Positions 29,218-38,644 of a stretch of 64,000 nucleotides of DNA are shown piece after piece. Within the stretch, counting starts at the first letter, position 1; every line of letters begins with the position of its first letter. The translations under genes and the position numbers were made by a program. Source of the stretch: Acidovorax sp. KKS102 (GTDB taxonomy: Bacteria; Pseudomonadota; Gammaproteobacteria; Burkholderiales; Burkholderiaceae_C). The stretch covers positions 3,348,001 through 3,412,000 of the forward strand of contig NC_018708.1 of NCBI RefSeq assembly GCF_000302535.1. Direction: 5' to 3'. Below the pieces are notes generated by a model. It ran no database searches, had not been told where the DNA came from, and saw only the letters and a program-made list of their open reading frames with translations.

Positions 29218-30278
29218 AAGGTCTCCCTCGATCCGATGGAATGCGGGATGGTACGGCCCGGCAGTGCCTGCCATGCAGCCCGCAGCGCGTCTTGTGCGGC
29301 GGGCGCCAGCACCCCCAGGCGCACGGTGCCAGGCAGGCCGAACGATGTGGCGTCCCGCAGCTTGATGCCGCAGGAGCGCAGCGCCACCAGATCGCTCTGC
29401 AACGTCGTGGTGGCGGGCTGCGCGCAGAAGTAGTTGGCGAGGCTGCCCGCGTGCATGGCCCAGCCCAGGTCGGTGCACAAGGCCAGCTGGCGTGCCTTCC
29501 AGCCGCTCAGCGTGCGCAGGCTGTGCACCAGCCATTGCTGCACGCTGGCTTGCATCCACGCCTGCAGCAGGGCCACGCCATGGGCACCCACGGGCCAGGA
29601 TGGCGCCAGGGCTGTGAGCGCACGCGCCTGCTCCTCGCAGTCCGATGGAGCAATCGCATAGGCGGCGCGCACGCCGGTGAGCCCCAGGGCCTTGTTAGGG
29701 GTCCAGAGCTGCCAGCAGGCCGAGGGCGTGCGCCGCGACGGCGCGCCCGTCCATGTGCCCTCAGGGTCCAGCCGAAGGGGGACATACGCGCAGTCGAGCA
29801 CACGCCAGGCAGCGTCCGCGTCCCCCTGCCGCCAGGCGTGCAAAGCTGGATCTGTCAGGCCCAAAGGACTAGAGGGCTCGCAAGCCCACTGCAAACCTGC
29901 AGCCGACCGATCGCCCCTCAGCACCTCCAGCCCACGCACCTGCGCGGCCTGGGCGTAGTCGCCATAGCTGTGAGGTGGCACGACCACCTTCACGGAGCCC
30001 TGCTGCGCGGCCAGCGCGGTGATGCGGTGGATGAACTCGCTGGCACTGGCCGCCAGCACGATGCGGCCGGGGTCTACGCCGTGGAAGGCGCCCAGGGCCT
30101 CGCGCAGCGCCGTGTAGGCCGGGTCGGGGTAACGCGTCGCGTCGGCCGCCTGCACGGCGTGCAGCGCCTCGGGACATGGCCCGCAGGCATTGCTGTTGGT
30201 CGAGAAATCAAACAGAGGGACGCCCGCAGCGTCGGGGCCGCCATGCACAGGTGCGGAGGAACAACGGGGAGACGTCAT
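29214..30278 (-). CDS. cobD: L-threonine-O-3-phosphate decarboxylase
   Basis: A 354-residue PLP enzyme of the histidinol-phosphate aminotransferase family. In Salmonella terms it is CobD (called CobC in Pseudomonas), which makes aminopropanol phosphate for the nucleotide loop. FDFSTNSNACGPCPEAL, YPDPAYTALREAL and LAASASEFIHR mark the N-terminal half. TPNKALGLTGVRAAYA holds the PLP lysine. The start overlaps the cbiB stop by four bases and the stop overlaps the HipA-like start by four. The acidic/aromatic positions are divergent, but the neighbours make the assignment good. Confidence 0.88.
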   Translation of the reverse strand: MTSPRCSSAPVHGGPDAAGVPLFDFSTNSNACGPCPEALHAVQAADATRYPDPAYTALREALGAFHGVDPGRIVLAASASEFIHRITALAAQQGSVKVVVPPHSYGDYAQAAQVRGLEVLRGDRSAAGLQWACEPSSPLGLTDPALHAWRQGDADAAWRVLDCAYVPLRLDPEGTWTGAPSRRTPSACWQLWTPNKALGLTGVRAAYAIAPSDCEEQARALTALAPSWPVGAHGVALLQAWMQASVQQWLVHSLRTLSGWKARQLALCTDLGWAMHAGSLANYFCAQPATTTLQSDLVALRSCGIKLRDATSFGLPGTVRLGVLAPAAQDALRAAWQALPGRTIPHSIGSRETL

Positions 30279-31279
30279 GTGTGCGCCCAGGCAACCACCA
30301 CCAACACCAAAAGCTGCAAGGCCGCCACCACCGGCACCATGGCCAGCACCACCTGCGTGCCCAGACGCGCAGCGCGCCGCGTATCCAGCGGCCCCGCCCT
30401 GCGGCCTTTGCTGTGCAGCGTGTACACACCGGGCTTGGCCAGGCGCACATTCAACGCCAGCGCCATGGCCGCCATGGGCCAGCCGCTGTTGGGGGATGGC
30501 GTCTTGCGCGCCTGGCGGGCCAGGGCAGAAAACGGCAGGCCCTTGGCCACCACGGCCAGCAACAAGGCGGTGATGCGCGCAGGCACCCACGACAGCACAT
30601 CGTCCGCCCGCGCCGCCCACTTGCCCGCCCATTGCCAGTAGCGCCCGCTGCGCATGCCGGGGTAGCCCCACATGGCATCGGCCGTATTTGCAAAGCGGTA
30701 CAGCGCAGCGCCGGGCAGGCCCAGCAGCGCAAACCAGAACAGCGGCGCCACCACCGAGTCGTTGAGGTTCTCGGCCAGCGACTCGATGGCCGACTCGCGC
30801 ACCTGCACGGCGGTGAGTGCGCTCACGTCCCGGCTCACCAAGCGCGCCAGTTGCGCGCGCCCGGCGGGCAGTGACTGGCCCAGCGCTACCTCCACCGCCA
30901 GCACCTCGTCGTGCAGCATGCGCCAGGCCAGCAGGGGCTTGAGCAAAAACGCCAGCATCACCACAGCCAGCCAGGCCAGCAGCATCAAGGCCGCATGCTG
31001 CAGCCACCAGGAAACTATCAAAACAATAGCAGCCAGGGCAATCCACACTAGCGCCCCCAGCCAAAAACGCCGAAAGTCCCGTGCCACAGGCTGTAGCGGG
31101 GCCACCCACTCGCCCCCCCGGTGCAAGGCCGAGCCCATCCACACCACCGGATGCCAGCGCGCTGGCGGCTCACCCAGCCACCAGTCGATGGCCAGCGCCA
31201 ACAGCGGCACGCCCAGGCCCACGGCCGCAGCCGGCCAGGCCCAGGTGGGCATCAGCAGGAAAAGCCAGGGGGTGGACAC
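30275..31279 (-). CDS. cbiB: Adenosylcobinamide-phosphate synthase
   Basis: A 334-residue integral membrane enzyme (CbiB; CobD in Pseudomonas naming) that joins aminopropanol phosphate to adenosylcobyric acid. Typical blocks are AIDWWLGEPPARWHPVVWMG, ESLAENLNDSVVAPLFWF and PNSGWPMAAMALAL. Between about residues 70 and 90 the membrane segment WLGALVWIALAAIVLIVSWW is encoded by a copy of the Comamonadaceae repeat, so repeat DNA has become part of the enzyme. The ATG at 31279 begins a hydrophobic leader. It lies 12 bases after cobO. Confidence 0.93.
   Translation of the reverse strand: MSTPWLFLLMPTWAWPAAAVGLGVPLLALAIDWWLGEPPARWHPVVWMGSALHRGGEWVAPLQPVARDFRRFWLGALVWIALAAIVLIVSWWLQHAALMLLAWLAVVMLAFLLKPLLAWRMLHDEVLAVEVALGQSLPAGRAQLARLVSRDVSALTAVQVRESAIESLAENLNDSVVAPLFWFALLGLPGAALYRFANTADAMWGYPGMRSGRYWQWAGKWAARADDVLSWVPARITALLLAVVAKGLPFSALARQARKTPSPNSGWPMAAMALALNVRLAKPGVYTLHSKGRRAGPLDTRRAARLGTQVVLAMVPVVAALQLLVLVVVAWAHT
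31013..31072. repeat. Comamonadaceae interspersed repeat, copy C (inside cbiB)
   Basis: ACTATCAAAACAATAGCAGC, then CACTAGCGCCCCCAGCC and AAAAAC. It aligns with copy A over about 55 bases with few mismatches. Read on the coding strand it adds part of a transmembrane helix (IALAAIVLIVS) to CbiB, without a frameshift or stop. Confidence 0.75.
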
Positions 31280-31291
31280 GAGGGCCAGGCC

Positions 31292-31861
31292 CTAGTCTTC
31301 AATGCCGCGCTGCGCGGGAATGCCCGCCTTGAACGCGTGCTTGACCATCTGCATCTCGGTCACGGTGTCGGCCAGCTCGATGATCTCGGGCGGGCAGCGG
31401 CGGCCGGTGAGGCACACATGCACGTCACGGGGCCGCTCGCGCAGCGTCTGCAGCACGCCGTCGAGCGGCAGCCAGCCGTAGATCAGCGGGTAGGTGATCT
31501 CGTCCAGCACCACCAGAAAATGCTCGCCCGACAGGATGGCCGCACGCGCCTTTTCCCAGCCGTCGCGTGCCAGTTGGGCCGAGTGCTCCAGGTCCTTGCT
31601 CTTCCAGCTGAAGCCGTCGCCCAGGCCCTCGATGGGCAGGCCGATCTGCTCGAACATGCGGTGCTCGCCAAAGCGCGCGGTGGGCACCTTCATGAACTGG
31701 AAAATCTTCACGGCCTTGCCCCGGCCATGGGCGCGCAGCGCCAAGCCAAAGGCGGCTGTGCTTTTGCCCTTGCCGTCGCCGGTGTTGACGATGATGAGGC
31801 CCCGGCGTTCGCCTTCGGCCTTCTCGTAGCGTTTTTCGGTGGGGGCGGCTTCGATCTGCAT
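31292..31861 (-). CDS. cobO: Cob(I)yrinic acid a,c-diamide adenosyltransferase
   Basis: A 189-residue CobA/CobO/BtuR-type enzyme that transfers the adenosyl group from ATP to cob(I)alamin-type corrinoids. The P-loop is [12 protein letters not shown], and further family blocks are [24 protein letters not shown] and [15 protein letters not shown]. The N-terminus is a short charged extension. It lies 21 bases after the ABC ATPase gene and 12 before cbiB in the B12 operon. Confidence 0.94.
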   Translation of the reverse strand: MQIEAAPTEKRYEKAEGERRGLIIVNTGDGKGKSTAAFGLALRAHGRGKAVKIFQFMKVPTARFGEHRMFEQIGLPIEGLGDGFSWKSKDLEHSAQLARDGWEKARAAILSGEHFLVVLDEITYPLIYGWLPLDGVLQTLRERPRDVHVCLTGRRCPPEIIELADTVTEMQMVKHAFKAGIPAQRGIED

Positions 31862-31882
31862 AGCTTGTCTTTCAATCAGAGG

Positions 31883-32689
31883 TCATTGCTCCGCCGGGGT
31901 GCGGCGGGGCAGCAAACGGGGTAAGGCCAGCCACTGGCCCTCCACCGGGTGGATGGCAATGCGGTCGTCAAACACCTGCTCCAGCGCGCGGTGGGTGTGC
32001 GTGTCCTGGGTGGAGCCATGGTGGCACAGGCGGCCGGCTGCAACGATAGCCACATCGTCCGCCTGCAGCGCAAACGAGACTTCGTGCAGCACGCTGACCA
32101 CCGTCTTGCCTTGGGCCACCAGCTCGCGCACCAGCAGCAGCCAGTCGGACTGGTGGGGCGGGTCCAGGTTGGCCAACGGCTCGTCCATCAACAGCACCTG
32201 GGCCTGCACGGCCAGCGCGCGGGCCAGCAACACGCGCTGGCGCTCGCCGCCGGAGAGTTGCGAGAGCGCGCGGTGGCGCCAGTCCCAGGCCTGCGTAGCG
32301 CGCAGGGCTTGCTCCACGGCGGCGTGGTCGGCCTCGCTGGGGGGCGACAGCCAGGGCTGGTGCGGCAGGCGGCCAAGCATGGCCACGTCGTACACCAGCA
32401 GGTCATCAGCGGCCACCTCGTTCTGCCCCAGCCACGACAGCGCCCGCGCCCGGTCGCTGCGGTGCCAGGCGGCCAGCGGGCGGCCCAGCAACTGCACGCT
32501 GCCCGTGCAAGGCAGCAGGCCCGCCAGCGCCCGCAGCAGCGTGGACTTGCCGGCGCCGTTGGGGCCGACGATGCTCGTCCAGCGGCCCGCCGCCAGGTGC
32601 AGCGTGATGCCGTGCAATATGGGGTGTTTTCCGATGCTGGCGCTGATTCCCTCTGCGCTGACAGCTATGTTTTCAGGAGCATTGCGCAT
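31883..32689 (-). CDS. btuD: ABC transporter ATP-binding protein (cobalamin importer)
   Basis: A 268-residue ATPase of the iron-siderophore/B12/heme importer group. Walker A GPNGAGKST, signature LSGGERQR, Walker B VLLMDEP and the H-loop His in VLHEVSFALQ are intact. It abuts the BtuC-type permease gene with no space. The first codons overlap a weak trace of the family repeat (AGCTATGTTTTCAGGAGC on the plus strand, 32664-32681). The role as BtuD is inferred from the B12 context and riboswitch; heme or siderophore ATPases look similar. Confidence 0.86.
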   Translation of the reverse strand: MRNAPENIAVSAEGISASIGKHPILHGITLHLAAGRWTSIVGPNGAGKSTLLRALAGLLPCTGSVQLLGRPLAAWHRSDRARALSWLGQNEVAADDLLVYDVAMLGRLPHQPWLSPPSEADHAAVEQALRATQAWDWRHRALSQLSGGERQRVLLARALAVQAQVLLMDEPLANLDPPHQSDWLLLVRELVAQGKTVVSVLHEVSFALQADDVAIVAAGRLCHHGSTQDTHTHRALEQVFDDRIAIHPVEGQWLALPRLLPRRTPAEQ

Positions 32690-33775
32690 TTACAGCACGC
32701 CTCCTGGTCCGGTGCGCCGGTGCATCAGCCACAGCAGGTAGCCGCCACCCAGCACGGCGGTGAGCACGCCCACGGGCAGCTCTTGCGGCGCGATGAGCCC
32801 CCGCGCCAGCAGGTCTGCGCCGGCCAGCAGCACACCACCCATCAGGCTGGCCAGCCCCATCAGGCGGCCGTGCGGCACCTTGACCACGGCCCGCACCAGG
32901 TGGGGCGCGGCCAGGCCCACAAAAGCAATCAGCCCCGTCTGCGCCACGGCCGTGCCGGTGGCCAGGGCCAGCACCGCCACCAGCGCGGCGCGCAGCGGTG
33001 CCAGCGGCAAGCCCAGGCTGTGGGCCGTGGATTCGCCCAGCGCCAGCCCATCCAGCACCCGCGACAGCGCCCAGGCGGCCACCACACACAGCAGCCACAC
33101 CCCGGCCATCAGCAGACACGAGGTCCAGCCCACAAAGCCGGTGGAGCCCAGCAAAAACGCCTGCATGGCCTGCAAGGAATCGGGCGACAGCAGCAGGATG
33201 AGTGAGGTGAAGGCGCCGAGCACCACGCCCACGATGACCCCGGCCAGCAGCAGGCGCAATGTGTGCTGCACGCCGCGCGCCAGCGCGAGCGTGAGCAGCA
33301 CCGCCAGCACGGCCCCGGCAAACGCCGCGCCGGTCAGGCCCAGGCGCACCAGCCAGTGGCCCGAGAACACCATGGCCACCGCCGCGCCCTTGGCGCTGCC
33401 CACCATGCCCGCAGCGCCGCCCATCATCGCCAGCGCCGTGGCCACGCCCAGAGAGGCGCCCGAGGCGCTGCCCAGCAGGTACGGGTCGGCCAGCGGGTTG
33501 CGGAACAGGCCCTGCGCCACGGCACCGGCCAACCCCAGCAGCGCACCGGCGCACCACGCGCCCAGCGTGCGTGGCAGCCGGATCTCCCACACGATCTGCC
33601 AGGCCATGTCCCGTGCGGCGTGGCCGGCGGGGTCGGTGCTGTGATCCCACAGCGCGGGCCACAGATTCTCCAGCCCCACGCTGCCCACGCCGGTGCCCAG
33701 CGGCACCATCAGCGCGCTGACCAGCAGCAGCAGGCCCGCCAGCCAGCGACCGCGCAGCACCACCGATCCCATCAT
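32690..33775 (-). CDS. btuC: Cobalamin ABC transporter permease (FecCD family)
   Basis: A 361-residue permease with about ten transmembrane segments. The FecCD/BtuC pattern is clear: EIRLPRTLGAWCAGALLGLA, NPLADPYLLGSASGASLGVA, and FVGLAAPHLVR near the C-terminus. It overlaps the btuF-type gene by four bases at its start and touches btuD at its end. With BtuF and BtuD it moves corrinoid across the inner membrane. Substrate by context. Confidence 0.9.
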   Translation of the reverse strand: MMGSVVLRGRWLAGLLLLVSALMVPLGTGVGSVGLENLWPALWDHSTDPAGHAARDMAWQIVWEIRLPRTLGAWCAGALLGLAGAVAQGLFRNPLADPYLLGSASGASLGVATALAMMGGAAGMVGSAKGAAVAMVFSGHWLVRLGLTGAAFAGAVLAVLLTLALARGVQHTLRLLLAGVIVGVVLGAFTSLILLLSPDSLQAMQAFLLGSTGFVGWTSCLLMAGVWLLCVVAAWALSRVLDGLALGESTAHSLGLPLAPLRAALVAVLALATGTAVAQTGLIAFVGLAAPHLVRAVVKVPHGRLMGLASLMGGVLLAGADLLARGLIAPQELPVGVLTAVLGGGYLLWLMHRRTGPGGVL

Positions 33776-34695
33776 GGGCGCACCGCCGCAGGCGCCTTGG
33801 CACCGGGCGCGGCCTTGCTGGCCAGGCAGCGGGCCATGATGCGCGCGCCTTCAGCCATGCGCGGGCCGGGCCGCACCAGCACATCGGCGTCTTCGGGCGG
33901 GAACACGCACAGCCGCTGCTCGCGCAGGGCGCGCAGGCTGCTCCAGCCCGGCCGCTCGGTCAGGCCCTCCACGCTGCGCGCGCCCACCATGATGAGGTCG
34001 GGGTCGGCCCGCACCACAAACTCGGGGTTGAGCTTGGGAAACGGCCCGAGCGACGCGGGCAGGATGTTGCGCGCGCCCAGCCGGGTCAGCGTCTCGCCAA
34101 TGAACGACGAGGCCCCTGCCCCGTACGGCCCCCGGTTCACCTCGAAGTACACGCGCACGCCCCGTGCCGCTGGCGGCACGGACTGTGCGGCGGCCTCGAC
34201 CGCTGCGTCGATATGGCGCCAGACGCGCTGGGCATCGGGCACGGCCAGCACCTGGCCCAGCTTGCCCATCACGCGCTGCACGTCGGCGTGGGTCTTGGGC
34301 TCCAGCGCCACCACAGCCAGGCCCAGCTGCTCCAGCCGGGCCGATGCGCGGGACGATGTGGCCATCAGCACCACGTCGGGCCGCAGGGCCACGATGGCCT
34401 CGATGTTGGGGTCCAGCCCACCGCCCACTTGCGGCAAGCGGGTGACGGACTCGGGCCAGTTGGAATAGCGGTCCACGCCCACCAGGCGGTGGCATTGGTC
34501 CAGCGCGCAGATCGTTTCGGTGAGCGAAGGCAGCAGGCTCACGATGCGCTGTGGCGGGCGCGGCAGCGTCACCGCGCGGCCCCGGTCGTCGGTGACCTGC
34601 ACCGGCTGCGCCCGCGCCAGCCCGGCCATGAGCAGGCCCAGCACGATGAGGATGGCGATCACCCAGAGGATGCGGCGCACGGGGGTGGGTTTCAT
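33772..34695 (-). CDS. btuF: Periplasmic cobalamin-binding protein
   Basis: A 307-residue class III receptor with an N-terminal hydrophobic anchor or signal (RRILWVIAILIVLGLLMAG, then LARAQ). The mature part has the BtuF-like opening PPQRIVSLLPSLTETICALD and LVGVDRYSNWPESV, with VLMATSSRASARLEQLGL later. It should hand corrinoid to BtuCD. The ATG at 34695 shares its A with the stop of cobU (TGATG). Confidence 0.9.
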   Translation of the reverse strand: MKPTPVRRILWVIAILIVLGLLMAGLARAQPVQVTDDRGRAVTLPRPPQRIVSLLPSLTETICALDQCHRLVGVDRYSNWPESVTRLPQVGGGLDPNIEAIVALRPDVVLMATSSRASARLEQLGLAVVALEPKTHADVQRVMGKLGQVLAVPDAQRVWRHIDAAVEAAAQSVPPAARGVRVYFEVNRGPYGAGASSFIGETLTRLGARNILPASLGPFPKLNPEFVVRADPDLIMVGARSVEGLTERPGWSSLRALREQRLCVFPPEDADVLVRPGPRMAEGARIMARCLASKAAPGAKAPAAVRP

Positions 34696-35297
34696 CAACG
34701 GGGTTCTTTCAAGGTAAACGGCAGGCCTGCGGCCATGAGCGTAACGCGGGGGCAGACCTGCGCCACCTGCTGGTTGAGGGTGCCCAGCGCATCCACAAAG
34801 GCGCGCACCTCGCGCCCCATCGGGATGACCCCCAGGCCTATTTCGTTGCCCACCAGAACAACGGGCCCGGGGGGTTGCCGAATCGCTTCTAAAAACATAG
34901 CAGCTTGGGCATGCCACTCTATCGCTTGCGCCTGTTTGTGCTCTGAATTCATGGTTTCGAACCCCAGCGGCATGGTCCACTGGGTCAGCCACAGCGTGAG
35001 GCAGTCCACCACCACCAGGGTGTGCGGCGTGCTGAGCCGCGTGAGGGCCGCGGCCACGTCGCGCGGCTCTTCCACCGTCTGCAGGCCGGGCACGCGCTCG
35101 GCGCGGTCGCGCTGGTGGCGGGCGATGCGCTCGCGCATTTCGTCGTCCCAGGCTTCGCCGGTGGCAATCAACACCGCGCGGTGATCGGCGGACTGCGCCA
35201 GCCAGTCGCGTGCCAGCAGCTCAGCGCGGCGGGATTTGCCGCTTTTCTGGCCGCCCAGGATGAGTTCGGTAGTGATGGGGTGTGACGCGGATGTCAT
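34695..35297 (-). CDS. cobU: Adenosylcobinamide kinase / adenosylcobinamide-phosphate guanylyltransferase
   Basis: A 200-residue bifunctional CobU/CobP enzyme that phosphorylates adenosylcobinamide and then adds GMP. The P-loop is LILGGQKSGKSRRAE. VDCLTLWLTQ and LVGNEIGLGVIPMGRE are diagnostic. Between them the segment QAIEWHAQAAMFLEAIRQ is encoded by a copy of the Comamonadaceae repeat. The start overlaps cobB by four bases and the stop shares one base with btuF. It is slightly longer than E. coli CobU (181 residues). Confidence 0.93.
   Translation of the reverse strand: MTSASHPITTELILGGQKSGKSRRAELLARDWLAQSADHRAVLIATGEAWDDEMRERIARHQRDRAERVPGLQTVEEPRDVAAALTRLSTPHTLVVVDCLTLWLTQWTMPLGFETMNSEHKQAQAIEWHAQAAMFLEAIRQPPGPVVLVGNEIGLGVIPMGREVRAFVDALGTLNQQVAQVCPRVTLMAAGLPFTLKEPR
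34886..34935. repeat. Comamonadaceae interspersed repeat, copy D (inside cobU)
   Basis: CTAAAAACATAGCAGCTTGG, then GCATGCCACTCTATCGCTTG. The core ATAGCAGC-x-GGGCAT-x-CACT aligns with copies A, C and F. On the coding strand it is read as HAQAAMFLEA, in the same frame as the copy in the crotonase gene (HAQSAIENIV). Confidence 0.65.
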
Positions 35298-36676
35298 GCT
35301 TTGCTCTGGCCACCCAGCAGATGCGCAACCGCCTCGGGGCTGGACGGGAACCACGCATGGAAGTAGCTGGCATGGATGCTGCCCTGCTGGTACAGAGCCT
35401 CACCCTCATCCGGCGCAACCGCCTCGTGGGGCCGCGCCGTGCGGGCGACCACGGGGGCGCTGCTGTCGCTGGTCGAATAGTGGAAGGTGTGGCCGCGCAG
35501 CGTATGTCCTGCCACGGTCAGCTGCTGCGGCCCCAGGGCCGCCAGGCGCTTTTGCATGGTCACGCGGCCCGGCAGCAGGCCCCACAGCGGAGCCGCGCTG
35601 CCATCGGCCAGCGTGATGGAATCGAACAGCGCCATCATGCCGCCGCACTCGGCCCACAGGGGTTTGCCCGCAGCCACATGGGCGCGCAGGCTGGCCAACA
35701 TGCCGGTGTTGGCCGCGATCTGCGCGGTGTGCAGCTCGGGGTAGCCGCCGGGCAGCCACACGGCATCGCAGTCCGGCAACGCCGTGTCTTGCAGGGGCGA
35801 GAAGAACGCCACGCGGGCGCCCATCTGTTCCAGGCATTGCACATTGGCGGCGTAGGTAAAACAGAACGCCGCGTCACGCCCCACGGCCACGGTGCGGCCC
35901 GCGAGCAGCGCTGGCGCAGCAATCTTCGAGGCGGGCACCGGAAAGTCCACGGCCCAGCGCTGCATGTCCTCCAGCGTCATCTGGCCCAGGGGGGTAGCGG
36001 CCAGGGCATCGGCCGCTGCGTCCAGCCGCTGTTGGCTGTCGTGCAGCTCGTGCGCGGCCACCAGGCCCAGGTGGCGCTCGGGCAGCAGCGCGGCGCCAGC
36101 GTTGCCCGCAGCAGAGGCAGCACCAGGCTGCACCCGCATCAGCGCCCCCATCCAGTCATCCACATCGTGCAAGCCGTCACGCAACATGTCGGCATGGCGG
36201 GCACTGCCGACGCGGTTGGCCAGCACACCGGCCCAGGGCAGGCCCGGGCGGTAGTGGCGCAGGCCATAGGCCAGCGCACCAAACGTGCCCGCCATGGCGG
36301 AGGCATCGACCACCGCCAGCACCGGCACCGCAAAGTGCCGGGCCAGGTCGGCTGCGCTGGGGTTGCCGTCAAACAGACCCATCACGCCTTCGATCAGGAT
36401 CAGGTCCGACTCGCGCGCAGCGTCGTGTAGACGGTGCGCGCAGTCGGCCTCACCGTTCATCCACAAATCGAGTTGGTGCACCGGCGCACCACTGGCCAGC
36501 TGGTGCCAGTGCGGGTCCAGGAAATCCGGCCCGCACTTGAACACCCGCACCCGCCGGCCCTGGCGCGCATGCAGACGCGCCAGGGCGGCAGTGACGGTGG
36601 TCTTGCCCTGCCCGGAGGCCGGGGCCGCGATCAGCAGCGCCGGGCAGCGGGCAGCAGTGGCCGTCGCAAGGGTCAC
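35294..36676 (-). CDS. cobB: Cobyrinic acid a,c-diamide synthase
   Basis: About 460 residues; CobB/CbiA, which uses glutamine and ATP to amidate the a and c acetate side chains of cobyrinic acid. The N-terminal ATPase starts LLIAAPASGQGKTTV. The C-terminal glutaminase-like domain has the nucleophile Cys in AECGGMMALFD and the PGGYPELH block. A GTG at 36676 overlaps the btuB stop as GTGA and is preferred; a GTG at 36688 would add four residues. Second gene of the B12 operon. Confidence 0.94.
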   Translation of the reverse strand: MTLATATAARCPALLIAAPASGQGKTTVTAALARLHARQGRRVRVFKCGPDFLDPHWHQLASGAPVHQLDLWMNGEADCAHRLHDAARESDLILIEGVMGLFDGNPSAADLARHFAVPVLAVVDASAMAGTFGALAYGLRHYRPGLPWAGVLANRVGSARHADMLRDGLHDVDDWMGALMRVQPGAASAAGNAGAALLPERHLGLVAAHELHDSQQRLDAAADALAATPLGQMTLEDMQRWAVDFPVPASKIAAPALLAGRTVAVGRDAAFCFTYAANVQCLEQMGARVAFFSPLQDTALPDCDAVWLPGGYPELHTAQIAANTGMLASLRAHVAAGKPLWAECGGMMALFDSITLADGSAAPLWGLLPGRVTMQKRLAALGPQQLTVAGHTLRGHTFHYSTSDSSAPVVARTARPHEAVAPDEGEALYQQGSIHASYFHAWFPSSPEAVAHLLGGQSKA

Positions 36677-38556
36677 TGCGGCGCCCACTTCACACCGACG
36701 TACACCGTACGGCCTGCGGTGGCGTAGGTGCGCGCCAGTTGGTAGTCCTTGTCGGCCAGGTTGTCGATGCGGGCCAGCAGCGTGTAATCGCGCGCAATGC
36801 GCGTGCTGGCGTACAGGTTGACCAGCGCATAGCCGCCGAGCACATTGGTGTTGGCCACGGTGTCGAAGCGGCGGCCTGATGCCTGCACTTCGGCGCCCAC
36901 GGTCCAGCCCGCCAGGCGGGTGTCGGCGCCGAAGGTGGCGTGCTGCTTGGCACGGCGCGCCAGCTGCTTGCCGGTGTCCAGGTCACGCGGGCGTTGCAGG
37001 TCAATGGAGCCATGCAATTGCACGTCGCCCACGCGGTGCGAGCCCGCAAACGTCACGCCCTTGTATTCGGCGCGGGCCGTGTTGGCGTAGCAGCCGAAGT
37101 CCGACAGGCACGTGCCTGGGCCAGAGAACGAAATCAGGTTGCTGACACGGTTGCGGAACAGCGTGGCAGAGAAGGTGCTGTTGCCCTGGGCGTAGCGCAG
37201 CGCCACTTCGGCATTGCGGCTGCTTTCGGGGCGCAGCGTGGCCACGCCATATTCGCTGAAGCGGTGGTACAGCGTGGGCGCACGGAAGGCCGTGCCCACC
37301 GACGCCGTAGCGCGCCACTGCGGGGTGATGGCGTAGCCGTAGGCCACGCTGCCAGTGCTCTTGCCACCGAACTCGCTGTCCGAGTCGTGACGCAGATTGA
37401 GCTGCACCGTGTGGCCTGCAGCGTTGTAGCCGTAGCCCAGCGCCAGCGCGTCTTGCGAGCGTTTGGCGTCGATGGGCTTGTTCTCCAGACGATCTTCACG
37501 GCGCTCCAGGGCCGCCGTGACCAGGTGCGCGCCCTGGCGCCATTCATTCTGGAAGTAGTAGCCACGCAGGCGCGTGTCGCTCAGGTACGGCGAGGGGCGG
37601 GTTTCGTATTCGTCGCGCGAGTCGGTGATGGAAAAGCGCGTCTTGTAGGCACTGCTCCACTGCGCGATCCAGTTGAGGCCCAACGCGTGCATGGTGTGCA
37701 GGTTGCGGTCGTCCTTGCCCAGGCCGCTGTCGTAGCCGCTGTTGGTGTCGTTCAGCATGAGGGTGCCTTCGAGGCGATGCACTGCGTTCACCTGCAGGCC
37801 TACCCGCGCGTGACCTGCCGTGCTGCGGTAGCCGTCACGGTCGGGGTTCTGTCCAGCGATGGGGCGCGCGTTGAAGCCCTTGCTGTCATCACGCGCCAGT
37901 CCCAGGGCGTAGTCCAGCGTGCCGCTGGCACCACTGATCCCTGCCTCCAGCTTGGTGGTGTTATGGCTCCCAACGCCCACGCCCACGTAAGGCGCCGTGC
38001 CGTTTTCACCGCGCTTGGTGAAGATCTGCACCACGCCGCCCAGGGCGTCCGAGCCATAGACAGCACCCGCTGGACCGCGCAGCACTTCAATGCGGTCGAT
38101 AAGGCCCAGCGGAATGCTCTCCCAGGGCGCGCCACCGGTGGATTGCGAGTCGATGCGCACCCCATCGATGTACACCGCAGTAAAGCGCGATTCCGCGCCA
38201 CGCAGAAACACGCCAGTGGTGGTGCCAGGGCCACCGTTGCGCGAAAACTCCACACCGGGGATACGGGCCAGCAAGTCGGCCAGACCGGTGGCGCCACTGC
38301 TTTCGATGGTTTCGCGGTCCACGATGGAGATGTCGGCCACCAGGTCGGCCAGCGGCTGCGGGGTGCGCGTGGCTGCCACCACCGTTTCAGACAACGACGG
38401 TGCGCGCAGGTTTTGCGCCAGCAGCTCGCCGGTGGCCGGGGCGGTCTGTGCGAAAGCGCCGCAGGCGCTGCCAGCCAACAGTGACAGCAGGGCCAGGCGT
38501 GGGGCGGGCAGGCGCAACGACGCCACAGGGCGCGCACGAAGGGTACGGATTTTCAT
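36673..38556 (-). CDS. btuB: TonB-dependent outer-membrane cobalamin receptor
   Basis: A 627-residue receptor. The signal peptide ends near GAFAQ. A TonB box (ETVVAATR) opens the plug domain, which holds IPGVEFSRNGGPG and the conserved GGVVQIFTKRG end. The remaining two thirds are a predicted 22-strand barrel; the final strand is VGVKWAPQ rather than ending in Phe/Trp. BtuB binds cobalamin at the cell surface and imports it with energy from TonB-ExbBD. The cobalamin riboswitch directly upstream fixes the ligand with good confidence. The ATG at 38556 is the first that precedes a signal peptide. Confidence 0.93.
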   Translation of the reverse strand: MKIRTLRARPVASLRLPAPRLALLSLLAGSACGAFAQTAPATGELLAQNLRAPSLSETVVAATRTPQPLADLVADISIVDRETIESSGATGLADLLARIPGVEFSRNGGPGTTTGVFLRGAESRFTAVYIDGVRIDSQSTGGAPWESIPLGLIDRIEVLRGPAGAVYGSDALGGVVQIFTKRGENGTAPYVGVGVGSHNTTKLEAGISGASGTLDYALGLARDDSKGFNARPIAGQNPDRDGYRSTAGHARVGLQVNAVHRLEGTLMLNDTNSGYDSGLGKDDRNLHTMHALGLNWIAQWSSAYKTRFSITDSRDEYETRPSPYLSDTRLRGYYFQNEWRQGAHLVTAALERREDRLENKPIDAKRSQDALALGYGYNAAGHTVQLNLRHDSDSEFGGKSTGSVAYGYAITPQWRATASVGTAFRAPTLYHRFSEYGVATLRPESSRNAEVALRYAQGNSTFSATLFRNRVSNLISFSGPGTCLSDFGCYANTARAEYKGVTFAGSHRVGDVQLHGSIDLQRPRDLDTGKQLARRAKQHATFGADTRLAGWTVGAEVQASGRRFDTVANTNVLGGYALVNLYASTRIARDYTLLARIDNLADKDYQLARTYATAGRTVYVGVKWAPQ

Positions 38557-38644
38557 GGGGATCAAGGTCAACAAACAACCCGGGCCGGCCTCCCGCCAGC
38601 ATGTGGGTGATACAGCCGCGCAGCGCAAAAAAAAGGCGCACGCA

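Noticed and set aside
32664..32681. A possible further repeat copy at the start of the ABC ATPase gene
   Set aside because: Only about 18 bases resemble the family (AGCTATGTTTTCAGGAGC) and the GCGCTAG and ATGCC blocks are missing, so it was not listed as a copy.
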